Shown: piece by piece, positions 43,401-55,362 of the stretch | Position numbering within the stretch: position 1 is the first letter of the stretch | Layout: every line of letters begins with the position of its first letter | Assembly: GCF_002775205.1 (NCBI RefSeq) | Contig: NC_036464.1 | Location: forward strand, 9,479,291 to 9,543,290 | Length of the DNA: 64,000 bases | Direction: 5' to 3' | DNA from: Xiphophorus maculatus | Lineage: Eukaryota; Chordata; Actinopteri; Cyprinodontiformes; Poeciliidae | Notes under the pieces: model-generated | What the model was told of the DNA's origin: nothing | Databases searched by the model: none | Seen by the model: the letters and a program-made list of their open reading frames with translations, nothing else | Made by a program: the position numbers and the translations under genes

Positions 43401-46400
43401 CTATTCCTTCTCTTGTTCTTTCTGACCACCCCAGCCATTATCATCACCACCATGGACAAGTTTAACGTCACCAAACCAGTGGAGTACTTAAATGTAAGTA
43501 TCCAAAGCTGATCTGTGGGGGTCTCTTATTTTGAAAAAGTAATTTAATTTAAAATCTTCCTTCCCCAAGTCTGGAAAAATACACTTAAAAAAAGAGTTTC
43601 TAGGTTTTGTACCTTGATATATTACCTTTTCATCAGACAATTATCTTATCATTATACACTGTTGAAATGCTGAATCCAAATCCTGTCACAGCTCTCCCTT
43701 GTTTCAGAGGTTTAGATAAAAAAAAGAATAAGAAAATCCAAACATCCAACTTTTTTTGTTCTAAAAAAGTACACAATTTGTAAATGGAAATATAGAAACA
43801 CTGTTATAATTTGCCAGCACTTTCAGGCATGGGAGTGTCTCAAGACAATTTTGAAACACGTTTACTCACATGCCTCAGATTTGTATCTATTTAACTGAGG
43901 GTATTGTAGTGACCTCTAACATTTTTATGTTTTAGTCTGCACCGTAAAACGTGACATACAAAAAAATTACAAATATAGTAATTATCTCATATTATCTCAT
44001 ATTCTCTCATGAGAATGTGAATAATATTTTTTAATGAATAACTATAGAAAGAAGGTGAATAGCTTCAATTATATTTAATTATATTATTTTTTTTACCTTA
44101 GTTTATTTTCAGTTGTCATTTACCATATGTTTCATCACAAATAGAGAAAAAAAATATCCTTTTTACATGACATTTGGCCTTCAGGTTATCTTAGATTAGA
44201 GTTTTAAACTGGAACCATTTTTTTATTTATTTTTTTTTATATTTGGTCTGGCTTAAAACCAACAGGTAAATGTCAGTCAAATAGATTTAAATACTAATGC
44301 CTCACTCATGTCTTTCTGATCCCAGAACCCCATCGTAACCCAGTTCTTCCCCACCCTCCTGCTGTGGTCTTTCTCGGCTTTGCTTCCCACCATTGTCTAC
44401 TACTCCGCTTTCTTCGAAGCCCACTGGACCCGGTATGTTTATTATTCACTACTTTCAATTCTTCTGTTTTCTTATGTATTTGAATTTTAGGAGCATCATG
44501 TTTTAATGTGTGTGAATGGTTAATGTTGTTTTACAGGTCAGGAGAGAACAGAACCACAATGCACAAATGCTACACTTTCTTGATCTTTATGGTCCTGTTG
44601 CTGCCCTCCCTTGGACTCAGCAGGTGTTACATGTTTTATTTTTTGCTTTGCAACAAATTATTAATATGTAATATAAGGAAATAATTGTAGACCTTTTTTT
44701 TATATTTTTGAGCTAATGTCTTTCATTCATTTTTGCAGTTTGGATGTTTTCTTCCGCTGGCTTTTTGACAAAAGTTTTTTGGATGAAGCTACAGTGAGGT
44801 TTGAGTAAGTATGGTGGGCTTGGATTTTTTTATGCTGGTTTTGATTTTCCTTGGATGTAAAACTTGCAAACAAGTATTAAATAAACATCATACCCAAGCT
44901 TAGTGTGATGTGGAAAATCAGTGGGATTGTTGTGATTCCAACTTTACAACAGAGGGTTAAGATAAATTGGCCATAGAGGAGTGAAGTTTTGCTAAAAAAA
45001 AACCTCAAATGTTTTAATTTCACATATTTTTTCAAAAATATGTTGGATATTCTCAGTTGAGTATATCCAACTTTAAGTAAGTTTGGAGAAAATATAAATA
45101 AAATTCTGCATGATTAAAGGCATAAATGGTAAGACTATTTGAAGGGATGTGCATTAGACCAACATGATGTGTCATTTGGTAAATAATGACACTTTTAATG
45201 CAAAGTTTAAAATTTTAATAGGCTTTTAATGCAAGTACAAGTTCAACATTGCTTTGAAAGTGTCATTATTTACCAAATTAAGCAAAGTTACACTTTTAAT
45301 GAATAAATACAAGACAATACGACAAATAAAGCTTGTACAGTATTAAGAGCTTCACTGGTCAAATGAGATGCAGTCAGTCAGGATACTGATTAATGAGTTT
45401 TGGCTTGAAGTTCTCCCTCCTGTGTTTAAATGCAGATCGGCCATTTTGGGTGTTGAAATTTTGACTTCTCTGAGACTTTTAAAGTCAGAATTCCAGCATC
45501 AGGAGTTGTTTTTGTTTTATTTTTAACTTGAAACTGGAGCTACCGCTATTCATTAAAGTGTTTGATGACGTGAACTTCAATAATCCTTCATCAATATTTG
45601 TAGGCTTTGCATCATTTTCATTCAAAAATGTATGTTTTGTTCTTTTTCTCTTGGGATTTTTATAGGTGTGTGTTCCTCCCTGACAATGGAGCCTTCTTTG
45701 TGAACTACGTCATTGCTTCTGCATTCATTGGTAATGCTAACGACCTGTTGAGGATCCCCGGTTTACTGATGTACATGATCCGCCTGTCCTTGGCTCGCTC
45801 TGCAGCCGAGAGGAGGAACGTGAAGAAGGTCAGTCTTCAGCATATAAATCCAAACGAGACACACTGAAAATAAGTTTTTACATGATCTGTTTTTTTGTTT
45901 TTACAAAAAGTTAGATGTATGATAAAAAAAAAGAGTAAGAAAAAAAATGTATTTTGTTTGTTTGTTTTTAGCACCAAGCTTATGAGTTCCAGTTTGGGGC
46001 AGCTTACGCCTGGATGATGTGTGTCTTCACTGTGGTTATGACCTACAGCATCACCTGCCCAATCATCGTCCCATTTGGTGAGTCGTACTGTTTAAACTCT
46101 GTGCACTGCTCACTCCGTCTCATTTTCTCATCGATAGAGCACACTGATCAAGTGGCTGCAGGTTAGGCATGCAGAGGCCAGGCCACATGCAGGGGTTCTG
46201 TTCTGTGTCCAGAAGCTTATCTACAGGACTAATTGGATTAGTTTGCTGACTTCCTTGTCTTTCTTCCTGTGCAGGGCTGATGTACATGCTGCTGAAACAC
46301 CTAGCAGATAGGTACAATATGTACTATGCCTATCTGCCAACAAAACTGGACAAGAAGATCCATTATGGAGCTGTTAACCAGGTGGTGGCGGCTCCTATCC

Positions 46401-47391
46401 TCTGCCTCTTTTGGCTTCTGTTCTTTTCCACCGTTCGCTCTGGTAAGAGGACAGCTCCCTCTACTGGTCACATAATTGTGGGCAGATATTTTATGGTGCC
46501 CTGTCTCACACTTTTTCAAACCTATAAATGAGTGAGAACCCATTAAATGTAGGTTGTCTCTCTTCTATTCAGGGTTTACTGCTTCAACATCCATGTTTAC
46601 TTTTGTGGTTCTGATCATCACAATCATCATTTGCCTTTCTCACGTCTGCTTTGGGCATTTTAAGTACTTAAGTGCTCACAACTACAAGGTTATTTTATGT
46701 TTTCATACTTCTTATGATTATGTATGCACCTACTACTTTTGGTAAGTGTCTTTTTTTTTCTGCCTCAGATTGACCAGGAAGTGGATGGAATGGAGGACGG
46801 ACACTCAGCAAGCCCTTCATCTGCCGGCAAGACAACGGTAGAAACTCATTCTTGTTCCTTAATCTCAAACAAATAGGTTTCCAAAGAAGGTAAAGTTGTA
46901 GGTTGGAACAACAACCTACAATTTGTGGCGAAAATTATTTCAATTCTTACACTTTGGCAATAAAACCTAAGAAGGTTAAATAAAGAAGTCAGTGAGAAAT
47001 GACATAGCAAATTGAAACAGATGGAATTTATGAAATACATCAGATTTATCTTTTTTGATGGGTTATGTAGCAAGTTTTTTCATAGCCTGGGATCAAGAAT
47101 GCTGGGATCAAGTTTGCAGTTGGTGGCAAATATAACATACAATTCTTCTGTTTGTTTGCTTTTGAGATGTGTTTAAATATTAAGTAATTTTTGTGTTGTG
47201 TTTTCCCACAGCAAACATACATATGTCAAGTACTTCAAGATCCCTCGTCGGAGGAGGCTGGATCAGGCAACGGAGAGGACGACGGGCAGGGGTCCTCGCA
47301 GGATGAGGAAATGATCCAGGCTGGAAACAACCTGACCAGCGACTTCCAGTCCGGGGAGGCCAGTCTCATTGAGAACGAGGTGCGGCAGTGA
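31422..47391 (+). CDS. tmem63b: TMEM63B, OSCA/TMEM63 stress-gated cation channel, complete
   Basis: Osmo- and mechanosensitive cation channel of the plasma membrane; the family has 11 membrane segments. 830 residues (human 832). Coding exons: 31422-31592, 31833-31912, 35158-35205, 36850-36937, 37734-37771, 37891-38033, 38590-38641, 39141-39249, 39341-39411, 40028-40108, 40243-40366, 42688-42821, 42967-43104, 43340-43493, 44326-44432, 44537-44623, 44739-44804, 45666-45828, 45972-46077, 46275-46442, 46573-46688, 46769-46837, 47212-47391. Hallmarks are [35 protein letters not shown], the cysteine-rich KPCGHLCCC loop, [50 protein letters not shown] and a C-terminal [16 protein letters not shown] typical of the B paralogue. 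ATG 31422 is weak in context; ATG 31434, in frame, has A at -3 and G at +4 and may be the true start. A three-codon upstream frame (ATG 31395) precedes both. Teleosts often keep two copies (ba, bb); which one this is was not resolved. Confidence 0.97.
33060..33440 (+). mobile_element. Tc1-like transposon relic (antisense transposase part)
   Basis: The string 'acacatatcctccactgtgcttaacagaagggatggtag' and the following 'catgtcagaccaaagtgcatag' correspond to a teleost Tc1-like family. A second copy of the same part is at about 56480-56720. Decayed. Confidence 0.5.
34394..34524 (+). other. Exon-like block, possible alternative or poison exon of tmem63b
   Basis: A T-rich tract (34371-34386) is followed by an AG acceptor at 34392-34393. 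An open stretch follows and ends in an excellent donor ACAA/GTGAGT at 34525. The 131-nt length is not a multiple of three, so inclusion before the exon at 35158 would shift the frame. No homologous peptide in the TMEM63B proteins I remember. Confidence 0.25.
35158..35205 (+). other. tmem63b: Symmetrical 48-nt cassette-type exon of tmem63b
   Basis: Entered and left in phase 2 (AG/A ... TA/C), encoding about 16 residues ([16 protein letters not shown]). Skipping it keeps the reading frame. It corresponds in position to the human LRRQERDRVEQEY segment in the first cytosolic region, which I recall as alternatively spliced in mammals. Confidence 0.7.
35206..36849. other. tmem63b intron 4, no recognised gene
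   Basis: AT-rich, with a perfect 27-bp palindrome at 36428-36454. Short open frames near 35316-35850 on both strands do not resemble known proteins. Confidence 0.5.
38672..39066. mobile_element. Tc1-like MITE in tmem63b intron 8
   Basis: Inverted termini of about 70 bp (tacagtacagaccaaaagtt at the left, its complement at 39040-39060 on the right) are flanked by TA-rich sequence, as expected for TA-targeting Tc1/mariner elements. The centre keeps pieces of the parent element (ctacctcttgaagctcatca) but no transposase. It lies 30 bp after exon 38590-38641. Confidence 0.85.
39412..40027. other. tmem63b intron 10, with a possible Tc1-like fragment
   Basis: 39470-39540 (ttattgtattttgttgggactttatgtg) resembles the terminal block of the recurring Tc1-like family. 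The rest was not identified. Confidence 0.35.
41750..42430 (+). repeat. Degenerate relative of the 22445-25100 repeat in tmem63b intron 12
   Basis: Phrases match in order: 'gatcattcatatccagtttgggg' against 'ggtcatacatatcccgtttgg', 'gtgtgatttagagcaaaccgtatgaa' against 'gtgtgaattagaggcaaacgtatgaa', and 'gacttcctgtgccatttggaccatggctcc' against 'gacttcctgttgggtttcgaccatggctc'. It lacks the duplicated modules. Confidence 0.7.
43494..44325. other. tmem63b intron 15, nothing recognised
   Basis: AT-rich intron without exon-like or transposon-like content that I could identify. Confidence 0.5.
45174..45278. repeat. Perfect 22-bp inverted repeat, 61-bp spacer
   Basis: Arms 45174-45195 and 45257-45278 are exact reverse complements (atttggtaaataatgacact... 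against its complement). It lies in the intron just upstream of tmem63b exon 45666-45828. Confidence 0.8.
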
Positions 47392-50300
47392 GGCAGTCTG
47401 GGACACAAAGACTAACGTCAAACGAAACTTGATGAGTGCACTAAATGTGTGACGTTAACATGGAAGTGAACCAGCAGTTCACCAAAGCATCTCAGCCTCC
47501 ATCAAGGGACCTTCCCCTGACTAACATAAGCACACCGTCTACTAAAGATTCAATAGTTGTTTCTCAAGGACGTCTTCTTCATCAGGTCTCGTAAAAGAAC
47601 ATCTAGTGGGAATCTACTTTGACGAGGCAAGAGCGGAAAAGACAAGGCTCTACCCAAACACTGCTTATCAACCAATGGAGGAAGATGCTGATGCACAAAT
47701 GAAGAGGTTTTGCCTTTTTTTGTGAAGGGAGAGAAGTTCTCTGTATTTTCTTAACTTTATTGTACTTGAATGTTAGAAACAGGGAGCTCAGGTTTCTCTG
47801 AGGTACTGCATTGTCGCATGTAAATTCAAAGGATGGAGCAACTGTTTTTTTGTTGTTTTTTTTTTCTCGTAATGCTTCATCGGTGTGTCTAACTGTCAGC
47901 TTTAGAAGCTTCCCATGAATTAGCAGCTTACTAATGTCGGCCTAATTGGAGCTTTAGCGACGGATTTAAAACGGTTCTTCCAATTCCATAGGAGCCTTTA
48001 AAGATAAAAGAAATTGCTACTAACACTCCTGGAGGCTTTGACACTACATCTATACAACTCTGGATTTGTGAAGTAGCCTTTTTCGACCTGATATTTATTG
48101 TAAGCATGATATTTTAAATTCTGTCCAGCCTGATGCTACTTTAAACTGTGGAATATGGTATTTAATTCATCGTAGCACACTACACTGGCACAATGCTCAA
48201 CCTCTGAGCCTTTGTAGGGACTGCTGCTCCTGATGTTGCCCCCCCCTATGCCAGAATAGGGCGGGGTTCCTTGCACAGCTATCGCAGCAGAAACTGGAGG
48301 CTGAGAATCTGTTGCTCAGAGGAGGCCTTTTCAGATGACACTATGACTAGTTCGTTATGCATCGTTTTTGTTTAAATCTTCTCGTTAATGTTTACAGCTT
48401 GACGTAGAGGTTAGAGAATAGGCATCGAATTTAGATGGCTGCTTAAAGTTTTATGATTTGTTTAAATTCATTTCTCACCCCATCCCTCTTTGCTAACTTT
48501 TTATTTACAGACTTTGCGACGTACAGTAGCAGTCAGACGTTTATCCAACACATCATCAGAATGAAGCAGGCGATGTGGGTATACAACAAGCAAATTCAGC
48601 AAAAGTGTTTAAACAAAGCTAACTGGGTGCACAAGTTTGTGGGTTTAGACAAATTTCAATACATGTCCTAAGCAAGATGTAGAGAAACCTCAGTTTTTGT
48701 TGTCACAAATTTCTGATAGATTTTTTTGTCTCAGTCTTTGTCCACTCTTCATATCAGAAACAGCTGACTTCATATAAGCTGGCTGGCTTTCTTTCATGAG
48801 GTCTTTACGCCATTACAGAAGCTTAATTTCTTGCTGTATTGATTCCATGAATGTTTGGGAACATTGCACTGTTGAGACTCCTGAATATGCCTCAAGCTGT
48901 TAATTTGAGGTGAAGTTGAAGAGTTTAGAGGTAGCCTCCTTAATATTCCACACAATCAGCCTCTTAGATTGGCAGGGAAACAGTCTCTTAGCATGATGCA
49001 TGACTGTTGGTACATTGTCATCGTGATCAGATTTCAGTTCAGTTTGGAGCAGGAGCTTTTTATCTTGATACCTTCCAGTTTTATATTCCTGAGCCTTTTG
49101 GTTCCTGAACATCGTTAACAAGTTCAGGTGGTTGAAACTTGGACTTCATCAGCTTCATCAAAGATCCTTTACACTCGTCAAAACTGATCTTGTAATGGAT
49201 AAAGCTAAAATCATTAAGCTTCTGGAATGGTACTGACCTCAGTTCTACTGAATATATAGGGGAAAAAATCCTTGGTAATTCAAACTTGTTCTCCCAATTC
49301 TTAATTTTGAAACTTCCTTGAAGTTATTTGTCGTTTAATCAATCCCCTCTAGAATAAAATAGACTCATGCATAAAAAAACTCAAATTAACAGCATTCACG
49401 CCAATGATGATTGTTTGTGAACAACTGACTCATACCGTATGTTGGAAATGTTAATTTCCTGTAGTATTTGAGTTCTGTTACAATTTCCCATAACATGTCA
49501 GGTCTTGGCTGCAATAGTTAAGCGCTCACATTATAGATGCTCCAATGAAGAAGTTTTACATTTTTGTACCACTTTATAAAAACAATGTAACTATAAAAGA
49601 AGAAATCACCTGTCCTACAAGGATGTCTCCATACTTATCATCCAGATTAATTTAGTTCTCTGAAGTTTCTTCTCATTGGCTCTAACCAAATGCTAACATG
49701 TCATAACAAATCATTTAAAATCTAGTGCCCATGCAGTTTCTCAGGATCTTTTGAATTTTTACTTTAATTTTATTTTTTTAAACACAACACTATGACTTGC
49801 CCCATTAACCTTCAAGGAAACCATTGGTGAATAATGCAACAAAAAAAACAACAACCACTAATCAATCACTGTTGGATATAATGCACTAATATTTCTCTCA
49901 CTGATATGAATGACAGAGTAGTACGTGGTAACTGCAATAGGCCAAAATGGCCTCCATTTGGTTTGATGGCATCATTCGTTGACGCATCGCGGTTCGAGTA
50001 AGACTGTTGACCTGACACTACTGTATTTATCTGCTGCTTCTCTTGTCATGATAAGGTGACTTGCTTTATACCTCCTTTTATAAATGTGGGATAACTGCAG
50101 ATCTCTGAATGTGTCCAGTCAGGATAACAAACACTGTCACACTGTGAGGGAGATGGGTTTTTTAGCACCTACTGTAGTCTTTGTTTGATAAATAAAATGT
50201 TACTAATGAATCTCTGAAAGAACTGTTTCCCAGCTAATCAGGAATTGAATGTTTTATACTGTAGCTACTCGTCTATGTCTAGTTGTTTGTTTTCACATTT

Positions 50301-50640
50301 CATTGGATTCTTAAAGCTGATCATGTGTTTCATTTGTACTCATTTAGTTCTGTTTAAATCACTGGAATAACTGGAAAGAAATGTTTTGTTTTCATCAACA
50401 GCCAACAGATCATCATAATAATGTCTACACTATATATTTAGAAAAACTGGTAAAATGTGTGTGCACACTAAATATGTTTAAATGTCTGTTTTGTAGATTA
50501 ATGTTACATGTTAAAGTAACAGTAGAATTCAGCCTATAACTCTGTTATTGTCTCCATTGCCCCATGCAGATATTTGCTGTATGCATCTGTTCTGCCATGG
50601 AGATGTCTCATCAATAAATCTGCATCTAATCAACTTTGGC
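47392..50640 (+). other. tmem63b: Long 3'UTR of tmem63b
   Basis: After the stop at 47391 no convincing ORF or promoter appears before poly(A) signals AATAAA at 50191-50196 and 50613-50618 (a third lies near 50699). The human gene also has a substantial 3'UTR. Extent inferred from the poly(A) motifs only. Confidence 0.5.
50191..50196 (+). terminator. Candidate poly(A) signal of tmem63b
   Basis: AATAAA about 2.8 kb after the stop codon. A second candidate, AATAAA at 50613-50618, lies about 420 bp further on. Confidence 0.4.
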
Positions 50641-52055
50641 TGTTAGTCTCAGTTCATCTCTCACTTGGTGTAATGTATAGGAATGGAGGTTTATGGTGAA
50701 TAAAGCCTGAATTTCACTTAAATTTGCAGTCTCTAACTCCAGGCTTTGAGAACTGCTTTACTGCCACTTCTAATGCGTCTCTTCCAAATGAATTTCCTAT
50801 TTATTTGCAAAACATGCTGTTAAGGTAATTAAGTCATTTCAAGTTTTGTTTTTAACACAAACAAAGGTTTTAAAAAAAGAGAAATTTCAGCAGCACTTTT
50901 TGATATCTGGACTTGTTTAGACAGGTATAAGTAAAACCCACAAAACAACAAACCCGCACCAGATTCTTCTCGGCAGAATAAATATTTAAGATACATTTTA
51001 TGTGCCATAAAACTTCCACCCAGTTTTTGAAAGCTGAGAAAATACATACCAAACTGAATGAAGCTTAATTTTGAAAGCAGTCTGGCTCTCCAAGCTAGCA
51101 GGAATCAGATGCTGGCCGGACATTACTTTAAAAAAAATTTTCTCAATTAAAAAATGCTTTCTAACTTTGTAATTTAGTGAACTTTTCTGTTACTTTCCTT
51201 TGAATTTTTGTTTTCCAACAGCTGAAGCTACTGTATCTATTTCTGTTAACAGTGAACAAATAGCTTAGAAAAGAACAAAACAATGTTGTTGTCCTAAATG
51301 TTTACTGATATCAGCTTTTAGTCGTCCTGGTTTTATTGAAGAGAGGACACACTGTCCCTGGCTGTGACCCGACCTACTCAGCCATTGGCGTCTACAAAAG
51401 TTTTGAAGAAATTTGGCTGAATTACAACACATTTAATTTGTCACTGGACCTAATGAGGTATTTTTGAATTGCATTGAATGTAAATAAAATTATTTTCTTT
51501 TCAAAATTGATACCCTTTTTGTATAATTTTATTATATTTTAAAGAGTTTCCTTTTTTATTTCCTATCAGAAACAAATCCCTTTATTAACTTTTTTTTTAT
51601 CTTAATCTGCCAGGGTTAAGATAAATTAATATTCTTGGTACGACAATGTGACAAAGATTTACCGGAAATAGGCTTCTATTTTGAAAGCGTCTAAGCGAAG
51701 ATACCGTAATACCGCGTACCATCGCGCATAGTGAAACCGAGTGAGGTGCGGTTAGACCTCAGCCCTTGTTTAGAGGTGGGAGATGAGCAACCACGGGCTG
51801 TTGGTCTTTGGTTCTATGAGACGGTCTGTGGAGGCTGGCTGTGGCGGTGAAGGAGGTTCTCCTGGAGGAGGGACAGGGAGACGGAGGTGCGACGTGGAAA
51901 CCCGCAGCGCCGTCCGTTTCCGTCTCCTGAAGTAAACAAATGAAGTTACGGTGAAACAATGAAAGCAGACTTTCAGTTTTCAGAACAATCTGATCTGCTG
52001 ACATGAAATGAGACTCGGCAAACGGAGTAAGAACTTGTAGGAAAATTCCGTCGCC
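50641..52055. other. Intergenic region and slc39a9 promoter region
   Basis: 50641-51640 is AT-rich with no recognised gene. From about 51690 CpG frequency rises (taataccgcgtaccatcgcgc and following), continuing to the slc39a9 start, which suggests the promoter and 5'UTR of that gene. Confidence 0.4.
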
Positions 52056-54976
52056 ATGGACGAGGGACTGACTATTACTTGTATATCTGTAGCGATGTTT
52101 GTGGGCACCTTCCTACTAGGATTCATCCCACTGTTGTTCCGACTCTCTGAGGTAAGTATGACTTTAACTTCCTCGTTAAACAAGGTCAGCAGGCAGATTT
52201 ATCACGGCTGGTTTAAATAAGTCCTCTAATATAGTTCAGTTCATAGCGATGATGCTCTTTCAGGGCCAGTCAAAGATTGAGTGGAGCCCAAAGCACGAAG
52301 TGACTAAGGAACCCATCAGCCACCAAGGCAACACAGTGCTTAATTTTTTCCAAGTTGGGTATTTACGGCTATTTTGTTCTTGCACTGATGTTGAGGGTTT
52401 AGCTGCTTAATGCGACCAAATTTATTTTGTATTTGCGGATTCACCATTTGCAGATATTTTGTGGAATGTGACTCCAAGTTATTTGCAGAAAACCCCACCT
52501 ATTTGCAGATTTTTCAGCAGAGCATGTCTAAAATACTCAAAAGAATATGCAACTTGGAATGCAAAAATACTTGACACATTATTGGCTGACACATGCAAAG
52601 CAATCAATCAATCCAGCAGCACCATTCATTTTCCATGGTGCTGATTGGTTGTACTCCTAAAGCTGAAATAAAAAAAAACTGTAGATATTAGCTTCAGAAC
52701 TATTAGATTGGGCTGTTATTAATGTTTTAGAGGGGTCTCAAATATTTTTGAATATTAGCAATGGCTAACTTAAACCGCCTCACATGACCTGATGTCTCAA
52801 TATACTACATTAGATTTTTGATAGGAAAACAACTGAGTGTTTTTGAATTTTGACCTTTCCTCCTGACAGAAAAGCCTGCAGTTTGTGTCCATCCTGGGGG
52901 CGGGTCTGCTGTGCGGCACAGCGTTGGCCATCACCATCCCAGAGGGTGTGGGCTTACTGGAGGATTCGTGGAGAGGTGAGCTCACTGTTTGAAATTTAAA
53001 GAAGCTGAATTGCACCACTCTACCTTCTCTCTCCCTTGTTGTCTTGACAACAGATGTGATGTGATACAGTCCATCTGCTCCCATCAAATTTGCATGAGTG
53101 TTTCATCGTAAACCATTTAAATCATACCTGAAAGCAGGCTCACCTGTCTGAACGTTGTCCCATCGCCTGCTTTGTTGTCCCATCCTCTTGTCTTCATCTT
53201 CTCTTTGCAGAGTCTTCCTCTGATGCTCCATCTGGTCCGAATGCTAGTGAAAAAACGGCGCCTTCCACAAAGGGAAGCGCCCCACCTCGCTTTTATATCA
53301 GCGTGGCTTTGACGTTCGGGTTTACCTTCATGTTTGTTGTTGATCAGATTGGAGGATACATTTCCACGCGTGGCAAGTTTAAATAACTTTCACTTTACGC
53401 TTCATTTTATATCAAGCTTTCCAGTCGTATGCTGATAATTTAAACACGTTTGGTTTCAGGTCAAGCAGCACATTTGTTGAATAACAAACACATCACAGCC
53501 ACTCTGGGGCTAGTTATCCATGCTGCAGGTATATTAATCAAATATCCTCTGGACATTCACTTGCATAAGTATTCATATTTCTTAAAGTTTTTTTTATTTT
53601 ATTTTGTAAAATAAAAACTTCCATGTATTTTATTGGGAAGTTGTGTGACAGATAGAGCAAAACAAAGTAGGGCATATTTGTGAGGTGGATGAAAAAAGAA
53701 AAAATTGCACACCAAAATAAATTCAGTATAACCAGATGCATTCAGTCCATTTGTGTGTAATTTTGTCGCTGTATAAATCCAGCTGCTCTATGAAGGTGTA
53801 ACATATTTTTCTGAGAATATTAATAAATCGACAGCATATTGGAGGCCAAGAAACACATGACAGCAATAACACAATTCAATCCATCATTTGAAAACAGAAT
53901 ATGAAACCATTTAATGCCTAACAAGACATAACTGAAAACTGAAAACAGTTTTACTCTGACAAAATGTTTTGCAAACCACTTTATCTGCTGGTTTGTATTT
54001 GCTTAAACTGCAAAGGGATATTCGGGACAAAAGCATGAAAAATTTCCAACAAAACCCAGTTATTCATTCCTTCATGTGACTTATCATGGGATTCCTGCAC
54101 TCTGTGAGATCTAAGTCTCATTTAGCATGGCTAAGAGGCTTTGCTTTCAAATTGCTTAAACAAACATTTGCTGAGTTGAGATATCGCTTAAACCCACATT
54201 AGTGCACATTATAAAATCACATTAACCACTTTCTTAAATATTGGCTGTGATTTATAATAACAATAATAACTCTTCTTGCACTCTTCCAGCTGATGGATTT
54301 GCTCTGGGCGCTGCCGTCGCCACAGGTCAAGCCACTGTACAAGTGATTGTTTTTTTTGCGGTCATTCTACACAAGGTGAGAGAAATTGTCAGCTGGAAGA
54401 AGATGTAGACATATTTAATAAGATGTGACAGAACTGATGGCATCTGTGTTTTTTTTTGTTTGTTTGTTCTTTTTTCTTGACTTACAGGCTCCTGCTGCTT
54501 TTGGTTTGGTTTCCTTCCTGATGCATTCAGGCCTTGAGAAGAAAGACATTCAGGGACATTTACTGACCTTCTCAGCAGCAGCGCCCATAGTTGCTATCAG
54601 CACTTACTTCATACTGCAGGCGGTGGGAGAGAACACATGCTTCACATTGGTAAGGGTCACATCTCTGCTGTCTGGTTCTGACCTGTTGCATGCTTGTGTG
54701 TGTGTTTGTCGACAGACTGGAAGTTCCTCTCATAACCAGATGAATGCAACAGGAGTGGGAATGCTGTTCTCAGCAGGAACTTTCCTTTATGTTGCCACGG
54801 TGCACGTTCTCCCTGAGATCAGCAGTAGCAGCGCAGCAGAACCCTTCTCTAACCTGCAGGAGGAAACAGGAGCAGAAACCCACAAGGCAAGACATCTGGG
54901 GCTCCTGGAGAGCCTCACCCTCATCCTCGGTGTGGGGCTCCCAGTCATATTGGCCCTCAGCTTGCACGATGACTGA
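52056..54976 (+). CDS. slc39a9: ZIP9-type zinc transporter (SLC39A9-like), complete
   Basis: Zinc importer of Golgi and plasma membranes in the ZIP family; 313 residues (human about 307). Exons: 52056-52151, 52870-52975, 53211-53372, 53460-53528, 54290-54375, 54488-54649, 54716-54976. Start ATG has a good context (gtcgccATGG) and gives [14 protein letters not shown]. Conserved family blocks: [20 protein letters not shown], the metal-site helix [14 protein letters not shown] (His142, Asp146) followed by [17 protein letters not shown] (His172), and [25 protein letters not shown]. Oddities: the cytosolic loop between membrane segments 2 and 3, histidine-rich in human ZIP9, has no histidine here ([17 protein letters not shown]). 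Exon 3 ends in a GC donor, and the last intron is only 66 nt. The divergence suggests it may be a teleost duplicate rather than the canonical slc39a9. Confidence 0.92.
53575..53830 (+). mobile_element. Tc1-like transposon relic in slc39a9 intron 4
   Basis: 'acttccatgtattttattgggaagttgtgtgacagatagagcaaaacaaagtag' is a diverged copy of the terminal block of the recurring family. 53830-54280 is AT-rich intron without recognisable content. Confidence 0.55.
54650..54715 (+). other. slc39a9: 66-nt in-frame, stop-free last intron of slc39a9
   Basis: Donor TTG/GTAAGG and acceptor GTCGACAG/ACT bound 66 nt (22 codons) with no stop in the reading frame. Retention would therefore insert 22 residues before the NATGVGMLF helix. 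The spliced form matches human ZIP9 spacing better. Confidence 0.75.
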
Positions 54977-55019
54977 CAGAGAGTTTACTGCGAAGGATGC
55001 AGAATAATACTCCCAAAAC

Positions 55020-55362
55020 AAAATCTTACCAAGTATTTTTTGGTCTAGTTTCTAGTGCAAATATATTTTTACACTTGAAATAAGACAAAACTAACATACA
55101 ACTAACTTTAGAGCAAGATATGGGAGGTGGTTTTAAGTCAGTAATTTCTTAATATCGATGGAAAAGTACTGCCAGTCAAAAAAAAACATTAAAATGTCCA
55201 GTTATATCTAGTACTTTCCATCAGTATTAAGGAATTATTGACTTAAAATAAGTTCATTTATTATGCTTAAAAGTTACTTGTAAGTTAGCTTTGTCTTCTA
55301 TCAAATGTACTAAGATATTTCCAGTAGAAACTAGACCAGAAATACTTGGTAAGATGTAGTAT
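55020..55362. mobile_element. Foldback (palindromic) element in the slc39a9 3' region
   Basis: The left arm starting aaatcttaccaagtatttt and the right arm ending aaatacttggtaagat are complementary for roughly 85 bp with few mismatches. The inner part (gtcagtaatttcttaatatc against its complement near 55227-55245) also pairs, so the whole element can fold into one long hairpin. It begins 44 bp after the slc39a9 stop codon and may be transcribed in its 3'UTR. Confidence 0.85.

Noticed and set aside
52264-52353. 90-nt in-frame open block with an acceptor (TTTCAG) in slc39a9 intron 1
   Set aside because: The donor (CAA/GTTGGG) is poor. Exon 1 joins 52870 directly to give a sequence matching human ZIP9, so inclusion is not needed.
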